DNA of 17,243 nucleotides. Origin: Verrucomicrobia bacterium UBA1629. Its GTDB lineage: Bacteria; Verrucomicrobiota; Kiritimatiellia; RFP12; UBA1067. The DNA is taken from assembly GCA_002321305.1 (NCBI GenBank), contig DCMF01000052.1:1-17243 (forward strand). The letters run 5' to 3'. The notes under the pieces were generated by a model, which was not told the DNA's origin, made no database searches, and saw only the letters and a program-made list of their open reading frames with translations. This document shows positions 1-6,809 of this stretch, piece after piece (position 1 is the stretch's first letter; each line of letters opens with the position of its first letter). Position numbers and translations under genes: made by a program.

Positions 1-2
1 GC

Positions 3-50
3 CAGTGGCGCTTTGGCGACGGACGCCGCGCGGCCTACGACTGGGAGTGA
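3..50 (+). CDS. Possible C-terminal tail of an upstream gene (partial)
   Basis: Reading frame 3 is open from the window edge to a TGA at 48-50 and would encode QWRFGDGRRAAYDWE. The composition looks like a plausible protein C-terminus and the stop falls before the rsmB promoter. Fifteen residues are too few to identify a family, and chance coding is quite possible. No function is proposed. Confidence 0.3.
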   Translation, partial: QWRFGDGRRAAYDWE

Positions 51-84
51 CCGAGCCTTTATTTGCATTTGCCGAAGCGCGGAC

Positions 85-102
85 GGATATAGTATAATAT
101 CC
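85..102 (+). promoter_or_regulatory. Promoter of rsmB, -10 inside a small palindrome
   Basis: A perfect TATAAT lies at 93-98, only seven bases before the rsmB ATG at 106, so transcription should start at or next to the start codon. The preceding bases (TAG rather than TGG) depart from the extended -10 seen at the other promoters here. The -10 is flanked by the inverted repeat GGATAT (85-90) and ATATCC (97-102). No good -35 is visible. Confidence 0.6.
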
Positions 103-105
103 GCC

Positions 106-1383
106 ATGGTAGATCCACAGACTGATGCACAGGCGAGAACGGTGGCACGTGCCTTCGGCGGTGCGCGTCGGCCGTCCGCCGGCAGCGCGCGTCGCACGGC
201 GGCGTTTGTCGTCGCCCGCTGGCTCCTCACGAAGGAGTTTCCCGCGAACCTCCTGCCCGACGGGCCGGACCGCGCGTTTGTGCAGGATCTCGTCTACACG
301 GTGATCCGCCGGCTGCGTCCGCTGCGGCACGTCCTCGGCACCTTCGTGAAGCAGTGGCCGAAGGGCGAGCTGGAGGCGCTGCTCTACGTCGGCGCGGCGC
401 AGATCCTCTACATGGACGACGTGCCCGACTTCGCGGCGGTCAACGAGACGGTCGCGGCGGCAAAGGCGTGCGAGAACCCGTCCATCGCGCGTGTCGTCAA
501 CGGCGTCCTGCGCAATCTCATCCGCCGGCGCGACGCCGTGTCCCTCGGCACGGAGCTGGAGACGTTCCCCACGGCGCTCGTGCGCCGCTGGACGGCGCGC
601 TTCGGCGCGGAGAACGCCGAGCGGCTCGCCGCGTGGCACAATGCGCCGGCCGTCACCTATCTCGCGCGCAGGGACGGCACGTTCACGCAGCTTGAGCGCG
701 GCCAGAAGGTCTCCGACGTGTCCGGTTTCGCGGCGGGCGAGTTCATCGTGCAGGATCCGGGCACGCGCCTCGCGGTCGAGCTTCTCGATCCGCAGCCGGG
801 CGAGAGCATCCTCGACGCCTGCGCGGCGCCGGGCGGCAAGACCGTCCAGCTCGCGTGGCGCGGCGCGGACGTGACGGCGTGCGAGGTCAACCCCCGTCGT
901 CGCGCGCGGCTCCAGGAGAACCTGCGGCGGCTGAAGCTCGCGGACGTGAAGGTCGTGGCAGGGTTGGGAAATAATCGAATGGCCGAATCGTCGAATAATC
1001 GAATCGCGGGAGGCTCTCGCCCATTCGATTATTCGATTATTCCTTCATTCGATCATTTCCCCAAGGTTCTCGTCGATGCGCCGTGTTCCAACACGGGCGT
1101 CTTCCGGCGGCGGCCCGACGCGCGGTGGAACTGGAGCGCGGAGAAGCTCGCCGAGCTCGTGAAGCTGCAGGCGGAGATTCTCGATGCGGCGGCGGCGCAC
1201 GTCGCGCCGGGCGGTACGCTCGTCTACTCGACGTGCTCGAACGAGCCGGAGGAGAACACGGCGCAGGTCGAGTCGTTCCTCGCGCGCCACCCCGACTTCT
1301 CGTTGCGCGAGGCGAAGGAATCCGTGCCGTTCGAGACGGGCCACGACGGAGCCTTCGCCGCCGCGCTCACGAAGAAGCGCTGA
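106..1383 (+). CDS. rsmB: 16S rRNA (cytosine-C5) methyltransferase RsmB
   Basis: Transfers methyl from SAM to C5 of a 16S rRNA cytosine (C967 in E. coli numbering). The 425-residue product is the usual RsmB size. A NusB-like RNA-binding domain fills roughly residues 25-145, followed by the methyltransferase domain. SAM-binding motif I is DACAAPGGKT (237-246), the motif IV cysteine is C327 in DAPCSNTG, and the catalytic cysteine is C377 in TCSNEPEEN. An extra segment of about 30 residues (near 288-318), encoded by an octamer repeat element, sits just before motif IV, where homologues have a short loop; all catalytic motifs are intact around it. The start at ATG 106 was chosen because it begins just upstream of the conserved NusB part and lies right after TATAAT; no Shine-Dalgarno is present, consistent with a leaderless mRNA. 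The frame is open further upstream, but that part does not resemble RsmB. Confidence 0.93.
   Translation: MVDPQTDAQARTVARAFGGARRPSAGSARRTAAFVVARWLLTKEFPANLLPDGPDRAFVQDLVYTVIRRLRPLRHVLGTFVKQWPKGELEALLYVGAAQILYMDDVPDFAAVNETVAAAKACENPSIARVVNGVLRNLIRRRDAVSLGTELETFPTALVRRWTARFGAENAERLAAWHNAPAVTYLARRDGTFTQLERGQKVSDVSGFAAGEFIVQDPGTRLAVELLDPQPGESILDACAAPGGKTVQLAWRGADVTACEVNPRRRARLQENLRRLKLADVKVVAGLGNNRMAESSNNRIAGGSRPFDYSIIPSFDHFPKVLVDAPCSNTGVFRRRPDARWNWSAEKLAELVKLQAEILDAAAAHVAPGGTLVYSTCSNEPEENTAQVESFLARHPDFSLREAKESVPFETGHDGAFAAALTKKR
968..1061. repeat. Inverted array of 8-base repeats inside rsmB
   Basis: The left arm (970-1009) has five octamers on the pattern AATNNTCG, for example AATAATCG at 970-977 and 994-1001. 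After a short GC-rich spacer, the right arm (about 1020-1060) carries the complementary units, for example CGATTATT at 1026-1033 and 1034-1041 and CGATCATT at 1050-1057. The AT-rich composition contrasts sharply with the surrounding gene. The element stays in frame and encodes the extra loop of RsmB. Confidence 0.85.
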
Positions 1384-1442
1384 GGCCCGAACGCGCAATC
1401 GGAGTGGAGACCATTTTGCAGGACAGGAAAACAAGGAGCCAA

Positions 1443-1715
1443 ATGAAGAAAGTCATTATCACCGTCGTCGGCAAGGATACCGTCGGCATCATCGCGAAGA
1501 CGAGCGCCTACCTCGCCAAGAACGAAATCAACATCCTCGACATCTCCCAGACCGTCGTGGGCGGCTACTTCAACATGATGATGATCGTCGATGGCGCGAA
1601 GTGCAAGAAGGCCTTCGACAAGGTCGGCGCGGAGCTCTCGAAGCTCGGCCTTGACATGGGCCTCCATATCCGTTGCCAGAAGTCCGAGATCTTCGAGAAG
1701 ATGCATCGGGTATAA
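1443..1715 (+). CDS. ACT domain protein, UPF0237 family
   Basis: A stand-alone ACT domain of 90 residues. ACT domains usually bind amino acids or other small ligands and regulate a partner protein. The product begins MKKVIITVVGKDTVGI, the typical first strand and GIIA turn of this family, and continues through NILDISQTVV to the end of the domain with no other domain attached. AAGGAG lies 5-10 bases before ATG 1443. In many anaerobic and lactic acid bacteria the UPF0237 gene is directly followed by a UPF0210/PFL-family gene, and the same arrangement is seen here, 143 bases downstream. Joint function is inferred from that pairing; ligand and pathway are unknown. Confidence 0.88.
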   Translation: MKKVIITVVGKDTVGIIAKTSAYLAKNEINILDISQTVVGGYFNMMMIVDGAKCKKAFDKVGAELSKLGLDMGLHIRCQKSEIFEKMHRV

Positions 1716-1842
1716 GGAAGAAGGAAAAGGGAAGAAGTAAGCAAGAAGGAAGGGGGAAGAAGGAAGAGGGAAGAAGAGAAAGCAGAGTATGAAAATGCCG
1801 AAGCAACCGCACTTTCCCCTTCTTCCTTTTTCCTTCTTCCTT
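1714..1842. repeat. Heptamer purine array with a 24-bp inverted repeat between the ACT and PFL genes
   Basis: Starting at the last two bases of the ACT gene stop codon, tandem 7-base units of the type GGAAGAA/GGAAGAG run to about 1776. The segment 1714-1737 is complementary to 1819-1842 over 24 positions with one G.U wobble, giving a long stem around an 81-base loop. The right arm is pyrimidine-rich (CCTTCTTCC type) and ends five bases before the PFL gene Shine-Dalgarno. Transcription-termination, RNA-processing or repeat-insertion explanations are all open. Confidence 0.85.
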
Positions 1843-1846
1843 AACC

Positions 1847-1854
1847 AAGGAGGT
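1847..1854 (+). promoter_or_regulatory. Strong ribosome binding site of the PFL-family gene
   Basis: AAGGAGGT, a near-perfect Shine-Dalgarno, ends four bases before ATG 1859 and fixes that start. It contrasts with the leaderless or weak sites of several other genes in the window and lies immediately after the hairpin-forming repeat. Confidence 0.8.
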
Positions 1855-1858
1855 TCCT

Positions 1859-3226
1859 ATGATCAACCTTTCTGAAGTTCTTGAGACGAACAAGATGATT
1901 CTCGAGGAGAATCTCGACGTTCGGACCATCACGATGGGCGTCTCGCTCCTGGACTGCGCGGACGCCTCGCTCGCGAAGACGTGCGACAACGTGTACGCGA
2001 AGCTGCTCCGCTACGCGAAGGACCTCGTGAAGACGGGCGACGAGATCGGGCGCGAGTTCGGCGTGCCGATCGTCAACAAGCGCATCTCCATCACGCCGAT
2101 CGCGCTCGTGGGCGCGGCGTGCTGCCGGAAGCCGAAGGACTTCGTGCGTCTCGCGAAGACGCTTGACCGTGCGGCGAAGCGGCTTGGCGTCAACTTCATC
2201 GGCGGCTATTCGGCGATCGTCTCGAAGGGCATGACGCAGGCGGACGAGTTGCTGATCCGCTCGATCCCGGAGGCGCTGGCCGTGACCGACCACATCTGCG
2301 CGTCCGTCAACGTCGGCTCGACGAAGACGGGCCTCGACATGGACGCCGTGCGGCTCATGGGCGAGATCGTCAAGGAGACGGCGGCGAAGACGAGGGAGCG
2401 CGATTCGCTCGGCTGCGCGAAGCTCGTCGTCCTCTGCAACGCGCCGGACGACAATCCGTTCATGGCCGGCGCGTTCCACGGCGTGACGGAAGGGGACGCG
2501 GTCATCAACGTCGGCGTGTCCGGGCCGGGCGTCGTCAACCACGTCCTGAAGCACACGTGCCGCGGCGCGTCGTTCGAGACGCTGTGCGAGACGATCAAGC
2601 GCACGGCGTTCAAGATCACGCGCGTCGGCCAGCTCGTCGCGCAGGAGGCGTCGAAGCGGCTCGGCGTGCCGTTTGGCATCATCGACCTCTCGCTCGCGCC
2701 GACCCCGGCCGTCGGCGATTCGGTGGCGGACATCCTGAAGGAGATCGGCCTGGAGCATCCGGGCGCGCCGGGGACGACCGCCGCGCTTGCGCTCCTGAAC
2801 GACCAGGTGAAGAAGGGCGGCGTCATGGCGAGCTCCTACGTCGGCGGGCTCTCCGGCGCGTTCATCCCCGTCTCGGAAGACCAGGGCATGATCGACGCGG
2901 TGAACGCGGGCGCGCTCACGATCGAGAAGCTGGAGGCGATGACGTGCGTCTGCTCGGTCGGCCTCGACATGATCGCGATTCCCGGCGACACGCCGGCGAG
3001 CTCGATTTCGGGCATCATCGCGGACGAGGCGGCGATTGGCATGGTCAACCAGAAGACGACGGCCGTGCGCGTCATTCCCGTCGCGGGCAAGACGGTCGGC
3101 GACACGGTTGAGTTCGGCGGACTCCTCGGCCACGCGCCGGTGATGCGCGTCTCGCCGTTCGCGTGCGACAGGTTCATCGCCCGCACGGGCCGCATCCCCG
3201 CGCCGATCCACTCGTTCAAGAACTGA
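1859..3226 (+). CDS. PFL family protein, UPF0210 (DUF711)
   Basis: A 455-residue protein of the UPF0210/DUF711 family, listed in databases as PFL family because of a fold related to pyruvate formate-lyase; no enzymatic activity is firmly assigned. Family-typical stretches include the N-terminal ENLDVRTITMGVSLLDC, VNKRISITPIALVG, the GVSGPGVV region, APTPAVGDSVADILKEIG and the C-terminal GGLLGHAPVMRVS. The length matches the family. The start is set by a strong Shine-Dalgarno. Its UPF0237 ACT partner lies just upstream, so the two probably form an amino-acid- or metabolite-responsive pair, though the 24-bp hairpin between them could uncouple their expression. No glycyl-radical motif of true pyruvate formate-lyase is evident. 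Confidence 0.92.
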   Translation: MINLSEVLETNKMILEENLDVRTITMGVSLLDCADASLAKTCDNVYAKLLRYAKDLVKTGDEIGREFGVPIVNKRISITPIALVGAACCRKPKDFVRLAKTLDRAAKRLGVNFIGGYSAIVSKGMTQADELLIRSIPEALAVTDHICASVNVGSTKTGLDMDAVRLMGEIVKETAAKTRERDSLGCAKLVVLCNAPDDNPFMAGAFHGVTEGDAVINVGVSGPGVVNHVLKHTCRGASFETLCETIKRTAFKITRVGQLVAQEASKRLGVPFGIIDLSLAPTPAVGDSVADILKEIGLEHPGAPGTTAALALLNDQVKKGGVMASSYVGGLSGAFIPVSEDQGMIDAVNAGALTIEKLEAMTCVCSVGLDMIAIPGDTPASSISGIIADEAAIGMVNQKTTAVRVIPVAGKTVGDTVEFGGLLGHAPVMRVSPFACDRFIARTGRIPAPIHSFKN

Positions 3227-3288
3227 CGGCTTTTCAGGGGGATGCCGCAGGCCGTGATGAAATGCGCCAGGACAAGGCTTCGGTTCTG

Positions 3289-5475
3289 ATGGCTGACGCG
3301 CGCGAGACCGTCGAGGGGACGATCAAGTCCGTCGTCTACCACAACGACGAGAACGGCTACACCGTCCTGCACGTCGAGACGCCGAGCGAGTTCGAGCTTG
3401 CGCGCAACCCGGAGATCACGGTCGTCGGGCGTACGCAGGCCGTCTGGGAGGGCGAGGACGTCAAGGCCGAGGGCCAGTGGGTGACGGACAAGGTGCACGG
3501 CCGCCAGTTCAAGGCCGACACGCTGACCTGCATCGCGCCGCGCTCGCTGAAGGGCGTCGAGCGCTATCTCGCCTCCGGCCTCATCAAGGGCATCGGGCCC
3601 GTCCTCGCCCAGCGCATCGTCGCGACGTTCGGCGAGGACACGATGCACGTCCTGCAGTACCAGTCGGCGCGGCTCTCCGAAGTGCCGAAGCTCGGCGCGG
3701 CGAAGATCCGGCAGATCCGCGCGAGCTGGCACGCGAACGAGTCGATGCGCGAGAACCTCATCTTCGGGCAGACCTACGGCATCTCGATCACGAAGATGAC
3801 GAAGATCGTGCGCAAGTACGGGCCGGACGCGATCGCCATCGTCAAGGCCGACCCCTACCGCCTCTGCCGCGACATCTGGGGCATCGGATTCGCAACGGCG
3901 GACAAGATCGCGCTCTCGGTCGGCATCCCGAAGGACTCGCCGCTCCGCGCGCGCGCGTCGATCAGCTACACGCTGGAGACGGAGGCCGAGACGGGCGGGC
4001 ACTGCTGGACGTTCGAGAACGACCTCCTGCTGCACGCGCACGAGCTGACGGAAATTCCGCTGGAGATCCTTGCGGACGCCCTGCGCACGGAGATCGACGA
4101 GGGGCGCGTCGTCTTCCAGGACACGGGGAACGCCGCCGACGCGCGGCGGATCTACCTGAAGTCGCTCTACTATTCCGAGCGCGACGTCGCCGCGCGCGTG
4201 CGGGCGATCCTCGACGCGCCGCGCTCCTTCGCCGCGTTCGCGCCGGAGAAGGCCATCGCCTGGTGGCAGGCGCGCCAGCGCTTCGAGCTCGCCGAGCGGC
4301 AGCGCGAGGCGCTCGTCCATTCGCTGTCGTCGAAGTTCTCGATCATCACGGGCGGGCCGGGCGTCGGCAAGACGACGATCATCCGCGCGCTGGTCGAGAT
4401 CTTCTCCGCGAAGCGGCTGAAGATCGTGCTGGCCGCGCCGACGGGCCGCGCCGCGAAGCGGATGACGGAATCGGTCGGCGCGCCCGCGCAGACGATCCAC
4501 CGCCTCCTGAAGTGGAATCCCGTCACGAACCGCTTCACGTTCGACGCGGAGAATCCGCTGGAGGGGGACGTCTTCGTCTTCGACGAGACGTCGATGATCG
4601 ACGTGAAGCTCGCGTGCGAGCTGCTGAAGGCGATTCCCGACACGGCGACCGTTGTCTGGGTCGGCGACACCGACCAGCTGCCGTCCGTCGGCCCCGGCTC
4701 GGTCCTCGGCGACCTCATCAAGTCGCACGCGCTGCCGGCGACGCGGCTCGACTTCATCTTCCGCCAGGACACGACGGGGCTCATCGTCAAGAACGCGCAT
4801 CACGTGAACGCGGGCGAGCCGCTGGAGATCGCGCACGGCGAAAGCGACTTCTACTTCGCGCGCTGCGAGGATCCCGAACTCTGCCTCAGGCGCGCGATCG
4901 AGTTCATGACGACGCGCATCCCGCGCAAGTTCGGGATGGATCCCCTGCGGGACGTGCAGGTGCTGACGCCCATGCGCAAGAACGTGCTGGGCACGGACAA
5001 CCTCAACGTCGAGCTGCAGAAGGCCCTCAACCCGTCCGGCGACGCCGTCAAGCGCGGCGGCACGCTCTTCCGCGTCGGCGACCGCGTGATGCAGCTGCGC
5101 AACAACTACGACAAGGACGTCTTCAACGGCGACGTCGGCTTCGTGCAGTCGGTGAGCGCCGAAGACCGATCGCTCGTCGTCCTCTTCGACGGCAAGCCCG
5201 TGAAGTACGACGCGGGCGACCTCGACGAGCTTGTGCTCGCCTACGCGATGACGATCCACAAGTCGCAGGGCAGCGAGTATCCGGCCGTCATCGTGCTGAT
5301 CCACACGCAGCATTACGTGATGCTGCAGCGCAACCTCCTCTACACGGCGATCACGCGCGGCCGGCGGCTTGTGCTGCTGATGGGCGTGCCCTACGCGATC
5401 GACCAGGCGATCAGGACGAACACCGTGCGCGAACGCCGCACGTCCCTCGCCGAGCGGCTGGCGCAGGGGGGCTGA
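3289..5475 (+). CDS. recD2: ATP-dependent 5'-3' DNA helicase RecD2
   Basis: Superfamily 1B helicase of the RecD2/TraA type, which unwinds DNA 5' to 3' without RecBC and acts in repair and replication restart. From ATG 3289 it has 728 residues, normal for the family. The N-terminal domain has VEGTIKSVVYHNDENGYTVL (7-26), followed by helix-hairpin-helix DNA-binding repeats (GIGPVLAQRI from residue 101). Helicase motifs follow: Walker A GGPGVGKTT (355-363), Walker B DETS (432-435), motif III GDTDQLPSVGPGS (from 459), TIHKSQGSEYP (from 655) and YTAITRGRR (685-693). An ATG at 3262 would add nine residues; 3289 is preferred because homologues begin close to the VEGT motif. Neither start has a strong Shine-Dalgarno. 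It lies 62 bases after the PFL gene with no promoter visible between them. Confidence 0.92.
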   Translation: MADARETVEGTIKSVVYHNDENGYTVLHVETPSEFELARNPEITVVGRTQAVWEGEDVKAEGQWVTDKVHGRQFKADTLTCIAPRSLKGVERYLASGLIKGIGPVLAQRIVATFGEDTMHVLQYQSARLSEVPKLGAAKIRQIRASWHANESMRENLIFGQTYGISITKMTKIVRKYGPDAIAIVKADPYRLCRDIWGIGFATADKIALSVGIPKDSPLRARASISYTLETEAETGGHCWTFENDLLLHAHELTEIPLEILADALRTEIDEGRVVFQDTGNAADARRIYLKSLYYSERDVAARVRAILDAPRSFAAFAPEKAIAWWQARQRFELAERQREALVHSLSSKFSIITGGPGVGKTTIIRALVEIFSAKRLKIVLAAPTGRAAKRMTESVGAPAQTIHRLLKWNPVTNRFTFDAENPLEGDVFVFDETSMIDVKLACELLKAIPDTATVVWVGDTDQLPSVGPGSVLGDLIKSHALPATRLDFIFRQDTTGLIVKNAHHVNAGEPLEIAHGESDFYFARCEDPELCLRRAIEFMTTRIPRKFGMDPLRDVQVLTPMRKNVLGTDNLNVELQKALNPSGDAVKRGGTLFRVGDRVMQLRNNYDKDVFNGDVGFVQSVSAEDRSLVVLFDGKPVKYDAGDLDELVLAYAMTIHKSQGSEYPAVIVLIHTQHYVMLQRNLLYTAITRGRRLVLLMGVPYAIDQAIRTNTVRERRTSLAERLAQGG

Positions 5476-5503
5476 TTCCGGTTCTCGCTTATCTGATTAC
5501 CCC

Positions 5504-5532
5504 TTGCGCACACGCGGCGCGTTTGGTATACT
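5504..5532 (+). promoter_or_regulatory. Promoter of the rpsP-rplS operon
   Basis: TTGCGC (5504-5509), a 17-base spacer and TATACT (5527-5532) with an extended -10 (TTTGG just before it). Transcription should start near 5539, leaving a leader of about 36 bases before rpsP. It shares TTTGGTATA with the ssrA, thrC, gmk and fmt promoters. Confidence 0.75.
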
Positions 5533-5574
5533 ACACGCCAATTTCATCACCGAAAAGAAGAAAGAACACAGAAG

Positions 5575-5874
5575 ATGGTCAAGATCAGAATGCGTCGCAC
5601 GGGCTGCACGAACCACGCGACCTACCGTATCGTCGCGGCTGACGAGCGTTCGCCTCGCGATGGCAAGTTCCTTGAGATCCTGGGCTGGTACGACACCCAG
5701 ATCAAGGAGAACAACTTCAAGCTCGACCTTGCGCGCGTCGACTACTGGATCTCGAAGGGCGCCAAGCCCTCGACCACGGTCGCGTCGCTCATCCGTCGCG
5801 CCAAGAACCCCAATCTGAAGCCGCACCACGCGACCAAGGCGAAGGCCCCGGCCAAGGCGGACGCGAAGGCCTAA
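5575..5874 (+). CDS. rpsP: 30S ribosomal protein bS16
   Basis: Small-subunit protein that stabilises 16S rRNA folding during assembly. The 99-residue product opens MVKIRMRRTGCTNHATYRIVA, continues with ADERSPRDGKFLEILGWYD and contains the conserved DYWISKGAKPS. The tail from about residue 85 is a lysine/alanine-rich extension (KAKAPAKADAKA), common in bS16. A weak GAAG lies just before ATG 5575. It is followed after 11 bases by rplS; rimM and trmD, which commonly sit between rpsP and rplS, are absent. Confidence 0.96.
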   Translation: MVKIRMRRTGCTNHATYRIVAADERSPRDGKFLEILGWYDTQIKENNFKLDLARVDYWISKGAKPSTTVASLIRRAKNPNLKPHHATKAKAPAKADAKA

Positions 5875-5885
5875 GGAGGTAGACC

Positions 5886-6254
5886 ATGGGTATCAAGCTG
5901 ATTGACAAGATCAACGCCGAGCAGACCGCCGGCCTTGCGGAGAAGAACTTCCCGGAGTTCAAGACGGGCGATGTCGTCCGCGTCTCGATCAAGATCAAGG
6001 AAGGCGACAAGTTCCGCATCCAGGACTTCGAGGGCAAGGTTCTCGCGATCGACAACGGCCGCAAGAACGCCTCCGGCAACTTCACGGTGTCCCGCGACAC
6101 CTACGGTGTGCGCGTTGAGAAGCTCTTCCCGTTCTGCAGCCCCTGGATCCAGGCGATCAAGGTGGTGAAGAAGGGCAACGGCTGGCGCGCGAAGCTCTAC
6201 ACGGAGCGCACGTTCTGCTCGCACAAGGCGGTGCGCAAGCTCGTCAAGAAATAA
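5886..6254 (+). CDS. rplS: 50S ribosomal protein bL19
   Basis: Large-subunit protein at the subunit interface. The 122-residue product contains the family core: FKTGDVVRVSIKIKEGDKFR, IQDFEGKVLAI, FTVSRDTYGVRVEKLFP and SPWIQAIKVVKKG, ending in RAKLYTERTF plus a basic tail. AAGGAGGT ends five bases before ATG 5886, overlapping the region just after the rpsP stop, so the two are surely co-transcribed. A rho-independent terminator follows. Confidence 0.96.
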   Translation: MGIKLIDKINAEQTAGLAEKNFPEFKTGDVVRVSIKIKEGDKFRIQDFEGKVLAIDNGRKNASGNFTVSRDTYGVRVEKLFPFCSPWIQAIKVVKKGNGWRAKLYTERTFCSHKAVRKLVKK

Positions 6255-6281
6255 GATCGCCGATTCGGTGGGTGAAGCGAA

Positions 6282-6321
6282 GCGGGCGATGCCAGGGCGG
6301 CATCGTCCGCCTTCATTTTTT
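6282..6321 (+). terminator. Rho-independent terminator of the rpsP-rplS operon
   Basis: A 12-bp stem, GCGGGCGATGCC (6282-6293) with GGCATCGTCCGC (6299-6310), contains one G.U pair and closes a five-base loop. A T-rich tail with six consecutive Ts follows (6316-6321). It lies 27 bases after the rplS stop and ahead of the ssrA promoter. Confidence 0.85.
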
Positions 6322-6357
6322 CCCCTTTTCCCGGCGGCTTGGCGGACGCTGGCGATT

Positions 6358-6368
6358 TTTGGTATAAT
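6358..6368 (+). promoter_or_regulatory. Extended -10 promoter of ssrA
   Basis: TTTGGTATAAT, with TATAAT at 6363-6368. Predicted transcription start near 6375, about 11 bases before the mature 5' end of tmRNA, as expected for a precursor trimmed by RNase P. A partial -35 (TTGGCG, 6339-6344) lies 18 bases upstream. Confidence 0.75.
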
Positions 6369-6385
6369 GTGCGCATCTTCAACTG

Positions 6386-6739
6386 GGGGGTGATCCGGTT
6401 TCGACGGAATGTGTCGAGGTCAGATTGCGCATCGTGGATGCTCGTTGGCCACGTTAAAAAACGGGTAAAAACTGTAATTGCGAACAACGATTACGCTCTC
6501 GCCGCCTAATTAACGGCCGCGAAGTCGAAGCGCCGATGTCTGCTGAGCGCCGAGGCTTAATTTAGCAGGCCACGCTGCAGGGGGCTCCGCTCGCTCGCTG
6601 CAGGGTGCCGAACCGAACGGATGGAAGGCGTTTCGCGCGCTTGCCCGCTGTCGCCTTCCGAGATCAAAGGCAGGCTACGTGCGTAGACGTCTGGGTGACG
6701 CCATTTCGGACAGGGGTTCGACTCCCCTCACCTCCACCA
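6386..6739 (+). ncRNA. ssrA: Transfer-messenger RNA (tmRNA)
   Basis: Rescues stalled ribosomes by acting as tRNA-Ala and then as mRNA for a degradation tag. The tRNA-like ends are clear: the 5' GGGGGUG (6386-6392) pairs with CACCUCC (6729-6735), followed by A and an encoded CCA at 6737-6739. The third pair is G.U, the identity element read by alanyl-tRNA synthetase. The 5' side has the conserved GGTTTCGACGG and the 3' side a canonical T arm (GGGGTTCGACTCCCC). The resume codon GCG is at 6480. Length of about 354 bases and the one-piece arrangement are standard. It lies between the rplS terminator and the thrC promoter, with its own promoter. No convincing terminator is seen after it. Confidence 0.97.
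6480..6509 (+). other. tmRNA proteolysis-tag reading frame
   Basis: From the resume codon GCG the frame reads A-N-N-D-Y-A-L-A-A and stops at TAA 6507-6509. With the alanine carried by tmRNA itself the full tag is AANNDYALAA. The C-terminal ALAA matches the usual signal for ClpXP/ClpAP-type proteases. Confidence 0.92.
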
Positions 6740-6770
6740 TCAAGGTTCCGTTCGGCACGGTCGGCGGGGT

Positions 6771-6781
6771 TTTGGTATAAT
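6771..6781 (+). promoter_or_regulatory. Extended -10 promoter of thrC
   Basis: TTTGGTATAAT, with TATAAT at 6776-6781. Start expected near 6788, giving a leader of about 22 bases that contains GAGAGAGG (6793-6800) as a ribosome binding site before ATG 6810. No recognisable -35 lies at the right distance. Confidence 0.75.
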
Positions 6782-6809
6782 TCACCTCCCAAGAGAGAGG
6801 AACGTTCAG

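Noticed and set aside
1841..3211. Minus-strand frame opposite the PFL-family gene
   Set aside because: Shadow of a conserved gene; composition dominated by R, D, A, V and H, typical of the complement of GC-rich coding sequence.
3163..3288. Longer N-terminus of RecD2 overlapping the PFL gene
   Set aside because: The early part is the PFL gene read in another frame; homologues start near VEGTIKSV.
2836..5313. Very long open frame on the minus strand opposite the PFL and recD2 genes
   Set aside because: It is antisense to two confidently identified genes, is composed mainly of arginine, aspartate, valine and leucine, and is an effect of GC-rich codon usage.
6740..6770. Terminator after tmRNA
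   Set aside because: The best stem (CCGT with ACGG) has four pairs, and the following GTTTT belongs to the thrC promoter; not convincing.
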